DNA of 34,295 nt, from the NCBI GenBank assembly GCA_017519005.1, contig JAFWTG010000030.1, forward strand, positions 1 to 34,295. Direction: 5' to 3'. Under the pieces are notes generated by a model. The model was given only the letters and a program-made list of their open reading frames with translations. It did not search any database and was not told where the DNA came from. Of this stretch, positions 15,352 to 22,515 are shown piece by piece; the stretch's first letter is position 1, and each line of letters begins with the position of its first letter. The stretch is from Oscillospiraceae bacterium (GTDB lineage: Bacteria > Bacillota > Clostridia > Oscillospirales > Oscillospiraceae). Both the position numbers and the translations under genes were made by a program.

Positions 15352-16482
15352 TCAGATCCTTCTGCCGAGCTTTTCCGCGTATTTCGCCCGGAAGGCGGCG
15401 AAGCTGCCCTGGTCCAGGGCCTCCCGGATGCGCTCCATCAGCTTGTTGTAGAAGTACAGGTTGTGCATCACGCTGAGCCGCAGGGCCAGAATCTCCTCCG
15501 CCTTGAACAGATGGTGCAGATAGGCCCGGCTGTAGCGGCGGCACACGGGGCAGTCGCACTGGGGGTCGATGGGACTGTCGTCCAGCTCGTATTTGGCGTT
15601 TTTCAGGTTGATGGCGCCCTCCCAGGTGAAGAGCCGGGCGTGGCGGGCGTTTCGGGCTGGCATCACGCAGTCGAAGAAGTCCACGCCCCGCCATACCGCC
15701 TCGATGATATTGGAGGGGGTGCCGACGCCCATCAGGTAGCGGGTCCGGTCGGCGGGCAGGTAGGGCTCAACGGCCTCGATGATCTCGTACATGACCTCCG
15801 TGGGCTCGCCCACGGCCAGGCCGCCGATGGCGTAGCCCGGCAGCTCCAGGTCTGCGATCATCTTGGCGTGCTCGATCCGCAGGTCGGCGTAGGCCCCGCC
15901 CTGGTTGATGCCCCAGAGCATCTGCTGCGGGTTCACGGTGTCGGGAAGAGCGTTGAGTCGGGCGTTTTCGGCCTTGCAGCGCAGCAGCCAGCGGTAGGTG
16001 AGGGCCATGGATTGTTTCACGTAGTCCCTGGGGGACGGGTTCTCCACGCACTCGTCGAAGGCCATGCAGATATCCGAGCCCAGATTGGACTGGATGCGCA
16101 TGCTCTCCTCCGGCCCCATGAAGATTTTCCGTCCGTCGATGTGGGAGGCGAAGTAGACGCCCTCCTCCTTGATCTTCCGCAGGCTGGCCAGGGAGAAGAC
16201 CTGGAAGCCGCCGGAGTCCGTCAGGATGGGTCCGTCCCAGGTCATGAATTTATGTAAACCGCCCAGCTTCCGCACGATCTCATCGCCGGGCCGCAGATGC
16301 AGGTGGTAGGTGTTGGAGAGCTCCACCTGGCAGCCGATTCGCTTCAGATCCTCGGCGCTGAGGCCGCCCTTGATGGCAGCCTGGGTGCCGACGTTCATGA
16401 ACACCGGCGTCTGGACGACGCCATGGGCGCAGGTAAAGACGCCCCGCCGGGCCTTGCCCTCGGTTTTCAGGATCTCAAACAT
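15352..16482 (-). CDS. tgt: tRNA-guanine(34) transglycosylase
   Basis: Tgt exchanges guanine at the wobble position of tRNAs for Asp, Asn, His and Tyr with preQ1, the first tRNA-bound step of queuosine synthesis. The 376-residue TIM barrel has the general acid/base Asp89 in TDSGGFQVF and the nucleophile Asp271 in FFDCVMP. The zinc site is Cys309, Cys311, Cys314 and His340. The pocket sequence GGLAVGE (Val224) is the form associated with bacterial preQ1 use. The QGG loop reads GINQGG rather than the more usual GIVQGG. The ATG follows GGAGGACCT placed directly after the queA stop, so the two genes are coupled. Confidence 0.97.
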   Translation of the reverse strand: MFEILKTEGKARRGVFTCAHGVVQTPVFMNVGTQAAIKGGLSAEDLKRIGCQVELSNTYHLHLRPGDEIVRKLGGLHKFMTWDGPILTDSGGFQVFSLASLRKIKEEGVYFASHIDGRKIFMGPEESMRIQSNLGSDICMAFDECVENPSPRDYVKQSMALTYRWLLRCKAENARLNALPDTVNPQQMLWGINQGGAYADLRIEHAKMIADLELPGYAIGGLAVGEPTEVMYEIIEAVEPYLPADRTRYLMGVGTPSNIIEAVWRGVDFFDCVMPARNARHARLFTWEGAINLKNAKYELDDSPIDPQCDCPVCRRYSRAYLHHLFKAEEILALRLSVMHNLYFYNKLMERIREALDQGSFAAFRAKYAEKLGRRI

Positions 16483-16491
16483 AGGTCCTCC

Positions 16492-17514
16492 TCAATAGAT
16501 AAACATGGCGTCGCCGAAGCTGAAGAAGCGGTAGCGCTCCTCCACGGCAATCCGGTAGGCGTTCAGCACCTGCTCGCGTCCCGCGAAGGCGGAAACCAGC
16601 ATGATCAGCGTGGACTCCGGCAGGTGGAAGTTGGTGATCAGGGCGTCCATGGCCTTGAAGCGGTAGCCGGGGTAGATGAAGATGTCGGTCCAGCCGGACT
16701 TTTCGGTAAAGTGACCGTTCTCGTCGGCAAAGCTTTCGACGGTCCGGCAGGAGGTGGTCCCCACGCAGACGATCCGGCCCCCCTTGGCCCGGGTCTCGTT
16801 CAGCAGGGCGGCGGTCTCGGCGGAGAGCATGCAGAACTCCGAATGCATGTGGTGGTCGGTGATCTCCTCGACCTTTACGGGGCGGAAGGTCCCCAGACCC
16901 ACGTGGAGGGTCACCCAGGCCGGCTTGACGCCCTTGGCCTCGATGGCCGCCAGCAGCTCCGGCGTGAAGTGGAGGCCCGCGGTGGGAGCAGCGGCGGAGC
17001 CGTTGACCTTGGAGTAAACGGTCTGGTAGCGCTCCTGGTCCTGCAGCTCCTCCTTGATATAGGGGGGCAGGGGCATCTTGCCCAGCTGTTCCAGGATTTC
17101 CAGGAAGATGCCGGTATAGTGGAACTGCACCAGCTTATTGCCGTCCTCCTTCGCGCCAACCACCGCAGCGGTGAGCAGGCCCTCGCCGAAGGAGAGCTCC
17201 GCTCCCACGGGCGTCTTGCGGCCGGGCTTGGTGAGGCACTCCCAGACGTCGTTTCCCGTATCCTTCAGCAGCAGGACCTCCACAGCCCCGCCGGTGGCCC
17301 GCCTGCCCAGCAGCCGGGCGGGCAGGACCCGGGAGTTGTTCAGCACCAGGCAGTCGCCGGGATTCAGGTAATCCAGAATATCGTGGAAATGCCGATGCTC
17401 CACGGAGCCGTCGGACTTGTTCAGTACCAGCAGCCGGGAGCTGTCCCGCTGCGCCAGCGGCGTCTGGGCAATCAGCTCCTGGGGCAGATCATAATAGAAA
17501 TCGTGTGTTTTCAT
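16492..17514 (-). CDS. queA: S-adenosylmethionine:tRNA ribosyltransferase-isomerase
   Basis: QueA transfers and rearranges the ribosyl part of SAM onto preQ1 in tRNA to give epoxyqueuosine. The 340-residue protein shows the family blocks [19 protein letters not shown], the central [17 protein letters not shown] and the C-terminal [16 protein letters not shown] set the start at 17514, where GAGGT lies 6 nt upstream and homologues begin [11 protein letters not shown]-like. The frame is open for seven more codons. It is first in the queA-tgt unit. Its presence indicates that preQ1, not preformed queuine, is the base inserted by Tgt. queC, queD, queE and queF are not in the window. Confidence 0.96.
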   Translation of the reverse strand: MKTHDFYYDLPQELIAQTPLAQRDSSRLLVLNKSDGSVEHRHFHDILDYLNPGDCLVLNNSRVLPARLLGRRATGGAVEVLLLKDTGNDVWECLTKPGRKTPVGAELSFGEGLLTAAVVGAKEDGNKLVQFHYTGIFLEILEQLGKMPLPPYIKEELQDQERYQTVYSKVNGSAAAPTAGLHFTPELLAAIEAKGVKPAWVTLHVGLGTFRPVKVEEITDHHMHSEFCMLSAETAALLNETRAKGGRIVCVGTTSCRTVESFADENGHFTEKSGWTDIFIYPGYRFKAMDALITNFHLPESTLIMLVSAFAGREQVLNAYRIAVEERYRFFSFGDAMFIY

Positions 17515-17542
17515 AGGTACCTCGATGACAGACATTTGCTAT

Positions 17543-17571
17543 ATTATACATGATTTCCCATCTTTCGTCAA
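17543..17571 (-). promoter_or_regulatory. Sigma-A-type promoter for queA-tgt
   Basis: On the minus strand TTGACG (17571-17566), a 17-bp spacer and a perfect TATAAT (17548-17543) precede queA by about 30 nt. The leader is too short for a preQ1 riboswitch. Confidence 0.78.
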
Positions 17572-17620
17572 CGGCATAATCTTGATCCGTCGGGAATATA
17601 GTATTGCGTCAAGACCGGCA

Positions 17621-17748
17621 CAAATTGGGATTTGTCGGGTTCTTGCCGTAGGGCGGCCTGACCCCAGGCCGCCGCCGTCACGCTGGCGGGCATCGCGGCG
17701 GCCAGTGGTCTGGCCGCCCTACGCAGCATCTCGACAAATCCCGATTTG
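17621..17748. repeat. 128-bp MITE-like element with 17-bp inverted ends (copy B)
   Basis: The ends CAAATTGGGATTTGTCG (17621-17637) and CGACAAATCCCGATTTG (17732-17748) are inverted copies with one mismatch. The interior repeats the two hairpins of copy A (CGTAGGGCGGCCTGACCCC near 17649 and GGCCAGTGGTCTGGCC near 17701). It lies between the divergent queA promoter and dapA, ending 36 bp before the dapA start. No dapA promoter could be identified outside it. No coding sequence and no clear target duplication. Confidence 0.82.
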
Positions 17749-17784
17749 CCTGAACACAAAATGCCCGAAATGGAGGAATCCACA

Positions 17785-18654
17785 TTGAAAACACCCATCT
17801 TTCGCGGAACCTGTACGGCTCTGGTGACGCCCTTTCACGAAACCGGCATCGACTTCGCCGCCCTGGACCGGCTGCTGGAGAGCCAGCTGGAGGCCGGCGT
17901 GGAGGCGCTGGTGATCGGCGGCACCACCGGCGAGGCCGCTACCCTGGAGCATACGGAGCTGATGGCCCTGATCGCCCACTGCGTCCGCTTCTGCCAGGGC
18001 AGAACGAAGTTGATTGCGGGGACCGGGGGCAGCGACACCCGGAAGGCCGCCGAGACCGCCCGGGCCGCCGCGGCCCTGGGCGCCGACGCGCTGCTCTGCG
18101 TGACGCCCTATTACAACCGCTGCACGCAGTCCGGTCTGCTGGCCCACTACGAGACTGTCGCCGGCGCTACGGAGCTGCCCATCCTGCTCTACAACGTGCC
18201 CGCCCGGACCACCGTCCGCATCGAGCCGGAGACCTGCGCCGCCCTGTCCCGGCTGCCCACGGTGGCGGGCATCAAGGACGCAGACCCGGACGTGGGCCGG
18301 GTGCTGAAGCTGCACGCCCTCTGCGGCGAGGACTTCCCGGTCTACTGCGGCTGCGACGACCGAATCCTGCCCTTTATGGCCTGCGGAGCGCTGGGGGCGG
18401 TGTCCGTGCTCTCCAATCTCCGCCCCGGGGCCGTCAAGGCGTTGACCGATGCGGCGCTGCGGGGGGAATACGCCCGTGCTCTGCGTCTGCAGCGGGAGCA
18501 GCAGCCCCTGATCGAGGCCCTCTCCGCCGCAGTGAATCCCATTCCGATCAAGGCGGCGCTGGCCTTGTCGGGTCTGAACTGCGGCGTCTGCCGTCTGCCG
18601 CTGACACCCGCCGATCCCGAGCTGTCCGAACGGCTCCGCGAATTGCTCGAATAG
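17785..18654 (+). CDS. dapA: 4-hydroxy-tetrahydrodipicolinate synthase
   Basis: DapA condenses pyruvate with aspartate semialdehyde at the entry to lysine and diaminopimelate synthesis. Numbered from the chosen start (289 residues) the active site is complete: Thr47-Thr48 in GGTTGE, Tyr110 in TPYYN, Arg141 in NVPART and the Schiff-base Lys164 in AGIKDAD, with NPIPIKAAL near the C terminus. I prefer the TTG start at 17785 because a strong GGAGG (17772-17776) lies 8 nt before it and the protein then begins MKTPIFRGTCTALVTPF as in homologues. In-frame ATGs at 17761 and 17770 lie on or before that ribosome site. dapB and other lysine genes are not in the window. Other members of the DapA/NAL superfamily are a weaker alternative. 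Confidence 0.9.
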   Translation: MKTPIFRGTCTALVTPFHETGIDFAALDRLLESQLEAGVEALVIGGTTGEAATLEHTELMALIAHCVRFCQGRTKLIAGTGGSDTRKAAETARAAAALGADALLCVTPYYNRCTQSGLLAHYETVAGATELPILLYNVPARTTVRIEPETCAALSRLPTVAGIKDADPDVGRVLKLHALCGEDFPVYCGCDDRILPFMACGALGAVSVLSNLRPGAVKALTDAALRGEYARALRLQREQQPLIEALSAAVNPIPIKAALALSGLNCGVCRLPLTPADPELSERLRELLE

Positions 18655-18666
18655 GGCGGAAAAAGC

Positions 18667-18695
18667 TTTACTTTGCCGCCGTTTTCCTGTATAAT
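18667..18695 (+). promoter_or_regulatory. Sigma-A-type promoter for the small lipoprotein
   Basis: TTTACT (18667-18672), a 17-bp spacer and a perfect TATAAT (18690-18695). A GGCGG/CCGCC hairpin followed by GTTTTCC (18656-18686) overlaps it and may terminate dapA. Confidence 0.68.
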
Positions 18696-18736
18696 CAGAG
18701 CGTATCCGCCTCGTGAAATTGGAAAGGAGAACGGAA

Positions 18737-19162
18737 ATGAAAAAGCTTCTCGTCGTCATCCTTGCGCTGCTGACGCTTGCCGCGCTCTGCGGCTGCAGCT
18801 CCGGCCATGAGTTGATCATCCGCAACGATCTGGATGTGGTGGTCTACAGCGTCTACATCAGCCCAAGCTCCGATGAGCAGTGGGGCGATCCGGTGAACTA
18901 CACGCTGATCCGCCCCGGCGCGAAGCTCCGCGTGGACTATGAAACGCTCGCCACAGACACCGCCTATTATGATTTCATCGCGGTAGATGAAAACGAACTG
19001 TACTACGACGTTCGCGACTTCTCCCTGCGTGTCGGCGATACGCTGGCGCTTTCTGTGGACGGCGATACGGCGCTTCTGACCGTCACCAGGGAGGACGGCA
19101 AGTCCAGTACCTACGACGGCTACGCCTACCACCCCGACGTGTTGGAGTCCGGGGCGGGCTGA
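18737..19162 (+). CDS. Small predicted lipoprotein of unknown function
   Basis: The 141-residue protein has a lysine-led hydrophobic signal (MKKLLVVILALLTLAALCGC) with a loose lipobox LCGC, so it is probably lipid-anchored on the outer face of the membrane. The mature part is beta-rich and begins with IIRNDLDVVVYSVYISPSS followed by DEQWGD. This reminds me of small proteins with a NxxxxxIxxxYISPSxxxxWG pattern seen in varied bacteria. I do not know a function. I chose ATG 18737, preceded by AAAGGAG; the frame continues eight codons upstream without a ribosome site. It has its own promoter and converges on the AlkD-type gene 17 bp away. Confidence 0.72.
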   Translation: MKKLLVVILALLTLAALCGCSSGHELIIRNDLDVVVYSVYISPSSDEQWGDPVNYTLIRPGAKLRVDYETLATDTAYYDFIAVDENELYYDVRDFSLRVGDTLALSVDGDTALLTVTREDGKSSTYDGYAYHPDVLESGAG

Positions 19163-19179
19163 ACGAACTGCGGCCCGGA

Positions 19180-19893
19180 TCAACCGGGTTGGGCTTCCCG
19201 GCTCCGCAGGGAGCGCAGCAGCTCCTTCTGCGCCTCCGGGATCCGCCGGCTTTCCACAGCCTTCCGGATGCTTTTGCTGTGGACCCAGGGGCTCAGCCGC
19301 CGCTCGGTGAGCCAGGGCAGGGCGGCATCCCACTGCTTGGCCAGAGCCGTGGCGAAGTACCAGGCCTGCATCATGTTGACGTAATATTCATCCGAGCGGA
19401 CGGAGCCCGCCAGCTCCATGGCGGCGGGCGTGAACTCGGCGTCCAGGAACTGATCCATGAGCTGCTTGAGGCCGAAGCGGACTGTGTACACCTGCTCCGA
19501 GGCCAGCCAGCGCGGGATGCGCTCCAGCAGCTCGGCCCGATGCTTTCGGAAGCAGGGCAGAGAGAGCTGGTCACAGACGGCCCAGTTGTCCACGAAGGGC
19601 AGAAAGGCCTCCGTCCGGGCCAGACAGCGGGCAAAGTCCCGCTCATATGCCAACAGGAAAGCGTGGAGCAGATTCTCCTCCTGATACCGGTGGGGGAGGG
19701 CGTCCAGAAAGGCCTTCGCCGCGGGCGTCCCCCGGAGCTCCCTTGCCAGCGCCCGCAGGGCCGGGGTCCGCACGCCCAGAATCCGCGCCGGGTCCAGGCT
19801 GGGAATCAGTTTGGCCGTGAAGGACTGATAGTCCGGCTCCGCCAGACGGTACAATTGTTCCGTGATCGGATTGCTCGCTTTTTGCGTCTGCAT
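19180..19893 (-). CDS. AlkD-family DNA alkylation repair protein
   Basis: This 237-residue, all-helical HEAT-like repeat protein fits the AlkD/DNA-alkylation-repair family, whose studied members excise alkylated purines such as 3-methyladenine and 7-methylguanine. Supporting sequences are LGVRTPALRALAREL near the N terminus, FVDNWAVCDQLS, YTVRFGLKQLMDQF, YYVNMMQAWYFATALAKQW and WVHSKSIRKAVESRRI. Length equals the B. cereus AlkD size. I set the start at 19893, where GGAGG lies 6 nt upstream. The open frame to 20136 is misleading because it runs antisense through the tRNA-Arg gene. Glycosylase activity is inferred from family only. Confidence 0.85.
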   Translation of the reverse strand: MQTQKASNPITEQLYRLAEPDYQSFTAKLIPSLDPARILGVRTPALRALARELRGTPAAKAFLDALPHRYQEENLLHAFLLAYERDFARCLARTEAFLPFVDNWAVCDQLSLPCFRKHRAELLERIPRWLASEQVYTVRFGLKQLMDQFLDAEFTPAAMELAGSVRSDEYYVNMMQAWYFATALAKQWDAALPWLTERRLSPWVHSKSIRKAVESRRIPEAQKELLRSLRSREAQPG

Positions 19894-19981
19894 GCCGCCG
19901 CCTCCGTCCCTGTCGTTTTCTTCATTATAGGGAACGCCGCAGGAAAAGTCAAAAATATTTTTCGGAAAGACAAAATAATGC

Positions 19982-20010
19982 TTTACATTTGGCTTTGTCT
20001 TTGCTATAAT
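19982..20010 (+). promoter_or_regulatory. Promoter of tRNA-Arg
   Basis: TTTACA (19982-19987), a 17-bp spacer and a perfect TATAAT (20005-20010), ending 12 bp before the tRNA 5' end, in a locally AT-rich stretch. Confidence 0.78.
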
Positions 20011-20022
20011 ACTTGAGCAAAC

Positions 20023-20098
20023 GCGCCGGTGGCTCAATGGATAGAGCATCAGATTCCGGTTCTGAGGGTTGGGGGTTCGAGTCCCTTCCGGCGTGCCA
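20023..20098 (+). tRNA. tRNA-Arg (anticodon CCG)
   Basis: The cloverleaf folds fully by eye. The acceptor GCGCCGG (20023-20029) pairs with CCGGCGT (20088-20094) with one G-U. There is a D-arm with GGCTC/GAGC, and an anticodon stem TCAGA/TCTGA with loop TTCCGGT giving anticodon CCG (20056-20058). The T-arm has the loop TTCGAGT, the discriminator is G95, and CCA is encoded at 20096-20098. It reads CGG arginine codons. Confidence 0.96.
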
Positions 20099-20132
20099 AA
20101 ACAGCCAGCGCCCCTGCGGGTGTTGGCTGTTT
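20099..20132 (+). terminator. Hairpin terminator after tRNA-Arg
   Basis: A 15-bp stem (AAACAGCCAGCGCCC with GGGTGTTGGCTGTTT, two G-U pairs) follows the CCA end immediately. Its T-run is short (TTTGC). Just after it, TTTGCAATAATAGC occurs twice in tandem (20130-20159). Confidence 0.75.
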
Positions 20133-20211
20133 GCAATAATAGCTTTGCAATAATAGCGGAGTTCGGCCTCTAAATCCTCCGCGATATAAATCAAAACCAA
20201 GGAGAACGACA

Positions 20212-20958
20212 ATGAAATATCACAACGAAAAAGCCCCGTGGCTCCGGCGCGAGGCTGAAATGCTTGCAGCCTTGCTCAGGTCTATCCCCTGGGCAGTGAC
20301 GGTCCTCTTTATCCTGGCGGTGGTCGGAATGAATTTCCTGGCCCGCTATACCATCCTGTCGCTGCCCTGGCTCGCGGTCACCGCGGGGATCTTCGTGTCA
20401 TGGCTGGCTTTTTTATTGCTGGATATCGTGGTGAAGCACTTCGGCGCGCCGGCAGCCAATCTGCTCTCTCTGCTGGCGATTACGGTGAATCTGATCGTGA
20501 CCCTGTGCTGCGCGCTGATCGGGCGGATCTGGAATCATCCCTCCCTGGACAGCCTGGTGGGCGGTCAGTGGTCCGTTCTGTTGGCCAGCACCGTTGCCTA
20601 CGTGCTCTCGGCTCTGACCAATAACTATACCAACGTCAGCATCGGCCGCCGCTTCCGCCGGAATCCCGACGGCGCAGCCGCCTATGCGGCCCGCAGCTTT
20701 GGCTCCACCCTCCTGTCTCAGATGGTGGATAATTTCCTTTTCGTCTTTCTGGCCTTCGTGGTTTTCCCGCTGATTCCCGGGGCGCTGCCCGTCCGCTGGA
20801 CCGTTTTCCAGTGTCTGGGCGCTTCTGCCGCCGGAGCGGTGCTGGAGCTGCTGACGGAGGCGCTCTTCGCGCCCATCGGTTATCGGATGCTGCAGAACTG
20901 GAAGCGCCGGGACGTGGGCCGGGAGTACCGTCTGCGCTACTGCGCAGCGAGGAACTGA
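20212..20958 (+). CDS. VUT family transporter (possible queuosine-precursor transporter)
   Basis: This 248-residue membrane protein has about six hydrophobic helices. The pattern FLLLDIVVKHFGAPAANLLSLLAIT, ASTVAYVLSALTNNYTN and RSFGSTLLSQMVDNFLFVFLAF matches what I know of the VUT/DUF165 (YhhQ-like) family, whose studied members import queuosine precursors (preQ0, preQ1). The role here is inferred. The genome encodes Tgt and QueA about 3 kb away, which need preQ1. The ATG follows AAGGAGAACGACA. The stop lies 3 bp before the amidase ATG, so the two are co-translated. The tRNA hairpin upstream may separate it from the tRNA unit; no convincing promoter was seen between. Confidence 0.8.
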   Translation: MKYHNEKAPWLRREAEMLAALLRSIPWAVTVLFILAVVGMNFLARYTILSLPWLAVTAGIFVSWLAFLLLDIVVKHFGAPAANLLSLLAITVNLIVTLCCALIGRIWNHPSLDSLVGGQWSVLLASTVAYVLSALTNNYTNVSIGRRFRRNPDGAAAYAARSFGSTLLSQMVDNFLFVFLAFVVFPLIPGALPVRWTVFQCLGASAAGAVLELLTEALFAPIGYRMLQNWKRRDVGREYRLRYCAARN

Positions 20959-20961
20959 GTC

Positions 20962-22446
20962 ATGGGAAGCGCCATCCATCAGCTGGAGAAGCTTTCCGCG
21001 GCGGAGCTGGGCCGCGCGGTGCGGAAGGGCGAGCTCTCGCCCACGGAGGTAATCCGCTTCTTTGAAGAACGGATCGAGACCCGCAACCCCAGCATCAATG
21101 CCTTCGTCTATACCCGTTTCGAGGAGGCCGAGGCCGCTGCCAGAGTCTTGGAGAAGCGGCTGGCGGCCGGGGAAGCCGTCGGCCCCTTTGCCGGCGTTCC
21201 CTTTGGGCTCAAGGATTTTCTGCCCTCCAAGCAGGGCTGGCCCAACTCCCACGGCGGCGTGAAGGCCCTGATCCGGGAGGACCCGGAGAGCTCCGAATTC
21301 TGCAAGGCCATGGAGGCCGCCGGCGGCATTGCCGTCGGCAAGACCAACGCCCCGGCCTTTGGCTTCCGGGGCACCTGCGACAACGCCCTCTACGGCCCCA
21401 CTTCCACGCCCTTTGCCGTGGGCTGGAACTCCGGCGGCTCCTCCGGCGGCAGCGCCGCGGCGGTGGCCGACGGCCTGGCCCCCATCTCCGAGGGCGGCGA
21501 CGGCGGCGGCTCCATCCGGGTACCCGCGGCCTGGTGCAATCTCTTCGGCTTCAAGGCCTCAGTTGGCACAGTGCCCAGCGTGTGCCGACCCGACGCCTGG
21601 ACCGCCACCCATCCCTACTGCTGCAACGGCGGACTGACCCGTACCGTGGAGGACGCGGCGATCCTGCTGAACTACATGGCCCGCCACGATCCCCGGGACC
21701 CCCTGAGCCTGCCGCGGACCGAGCCGGACTACACCCGGCACCTGGGCCGCTCCCTGAAGGGCTGGAGGATCGGCTACACCCCGGATTTTGGCGTCTTCCC
21801 CGTGGAGCCCGAGGTAGCCAGCCTGGTGGAGCGGGCTGCCCGGCGCTTTGCCGAGGCGGACACGGAGCTGGTTCCCCTCTCCTTTTCCTTCTCCTGCAGC
21901 GCGGACGAAATGGGCGAATGCTGGTGCCGCGCCATCAGCGTGGACACCGCCGTGGAGCTGGAGCTCTGGAAGCGACAGGGTCTGGACCTGGTGCGGGACC
22001 ACCGGGCCGAGCTGCCCGAGGCCTTCATCCGCTATAACGGGCTGGCGGCCCGGGGCGGCATCCTGGACTACTACCGCTTCAATTGCATCCGGACGGAGAT
22101 TTTCGACCAGCTGCAAAACGCTCTGAGCGACTGTGAGCTGATCATCTCGCCAACGGTCAGCTGTCTGCCGGTGAAGAACGCCGCGGACCGCAACACCACC
22201 GGTCCCTCCGTCGTCAACGGCCGGGCGGTGAATCCGCTGATCGGCTTCTGCCAGACCTTCCTGGCCAACTTCACCGGCCACCCGGCAGCCTCCGTCCCGG
22301 CGGGTCTGTCCGAGGGCGGCTTCCCCGTGGGCATGCAGCTCATCGGCCGCCGCTTCCGGGACGGAGACCTGCTGGCCGCGGCGAGCGCCTTCGAGCAGAT
22401 CCAGCCCTGGCGTCCGCTCTATGAGATCCCCTTTGGAAGAATGTAA
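20962..22446 (+). CDS. Amidase-signature family hydrolase
   Basis: This 494-residue enzyme carries the full Ser-cisSer-Lys triad of the amidase-signature family. Lys84 lies in GVPFGLKDF, the cis-Ser in GGSSGGSAAA (Ser160/161) and the nucleophile Ser184 in GGDGGGSIRVPA. A GatA role is unlikely because gatB and gatC are not adjacent and the C-terminal half is different. The substrate cannot be told from sequence; it would be an amide such as an aryl, aliphatic or peptide amide. No signal peptide is seen, so it is cytoplasmic. It is coupled to the VUT transporter, suggesting that the imported compound or a relative is the substrate; this is inference. Confidence 0.88.
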   Translation: MGSAIHQLEKLSAAELGRAVRKGELSPTEVIRFFEERIETRNPSINAFVYTRFEEAEAAARVLEKRLAAGEAVGPFAGVPFGLKDFLPSKQGWPNSHGGVKALIREDPESSEFCKAMEAAGGIAVGKTNAPAFGFRGTCDNALYGPTSTPFAVGWNSGGSSGGSAAAVADGLAPISEGGDGGGSIRVPAAWCNLFGFKASVGTVPSVCRPDAWTATHPYCCNGGLTRTVEDAAILLNYMARHDPRDPLSLPRTEPDYTRHLGRSLKGWRIGYTPDFGVFPVEPEVASLVERAARRFAEADTELVPLSFSFSCSADEMGECWCRAISVDTAVELELWKRQGLDLVRDHRAELPEAFIRYNGLAARGGILDYYRFNCIRTEIFDQLQNALSDCELIISPTVSCLPVKNAADRNTTGPSVVNGRAVNPLIGFCQTFLANFTGHPAASVPAGLSEGGFPVGMQLIGRRFRDGDLLAAASAFEQIQPWRPLYEIPFGRM

Positions 22447-22460
22447 TACGAATAATCAGA

Positions 22461-22494
22461 AAAAAACAGGCAGCCGCGCGGCTGCCTGTTTTTT
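22461..22494. terminator. Bidirectional terminator between amidase and MalY/PatB genes
   Basis: CAGGCAGCC/GGCTGCCTG with a GCGC loop is flanked by A6 on the left and T6 on the right, giving T-tracts on both strands. It serves the two convergent genes. Confidence 0.92.
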
Positions 22495-22515
22495 GATTGT
22501 CCCGAGCAGGGGCGC

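Noticed and set aside
17514-17571. preQ1 riboswitch upstream of queA-tgt
   Set aside because: The leader is only about 30 nt and contains no preQ1-type hairpin and pseudoknot sequence.
19894-20136. N-terminal extension of the AlkD-type frame containing a PEGTRTPNPQNRN-like sequence
   Set aside because: This is the familiar artefact of translating the antisense strand of a tRNA gene. A good ribosome site marks the true start at 19893.
20130-20159. Tandem TTTGCAATAATAGC pair after tRNA-Arg as an integration (att) site
   Set aside because: The repeats are not copies of the tRNA 3' end and no integrase or island follows; more likely a small local duplication.
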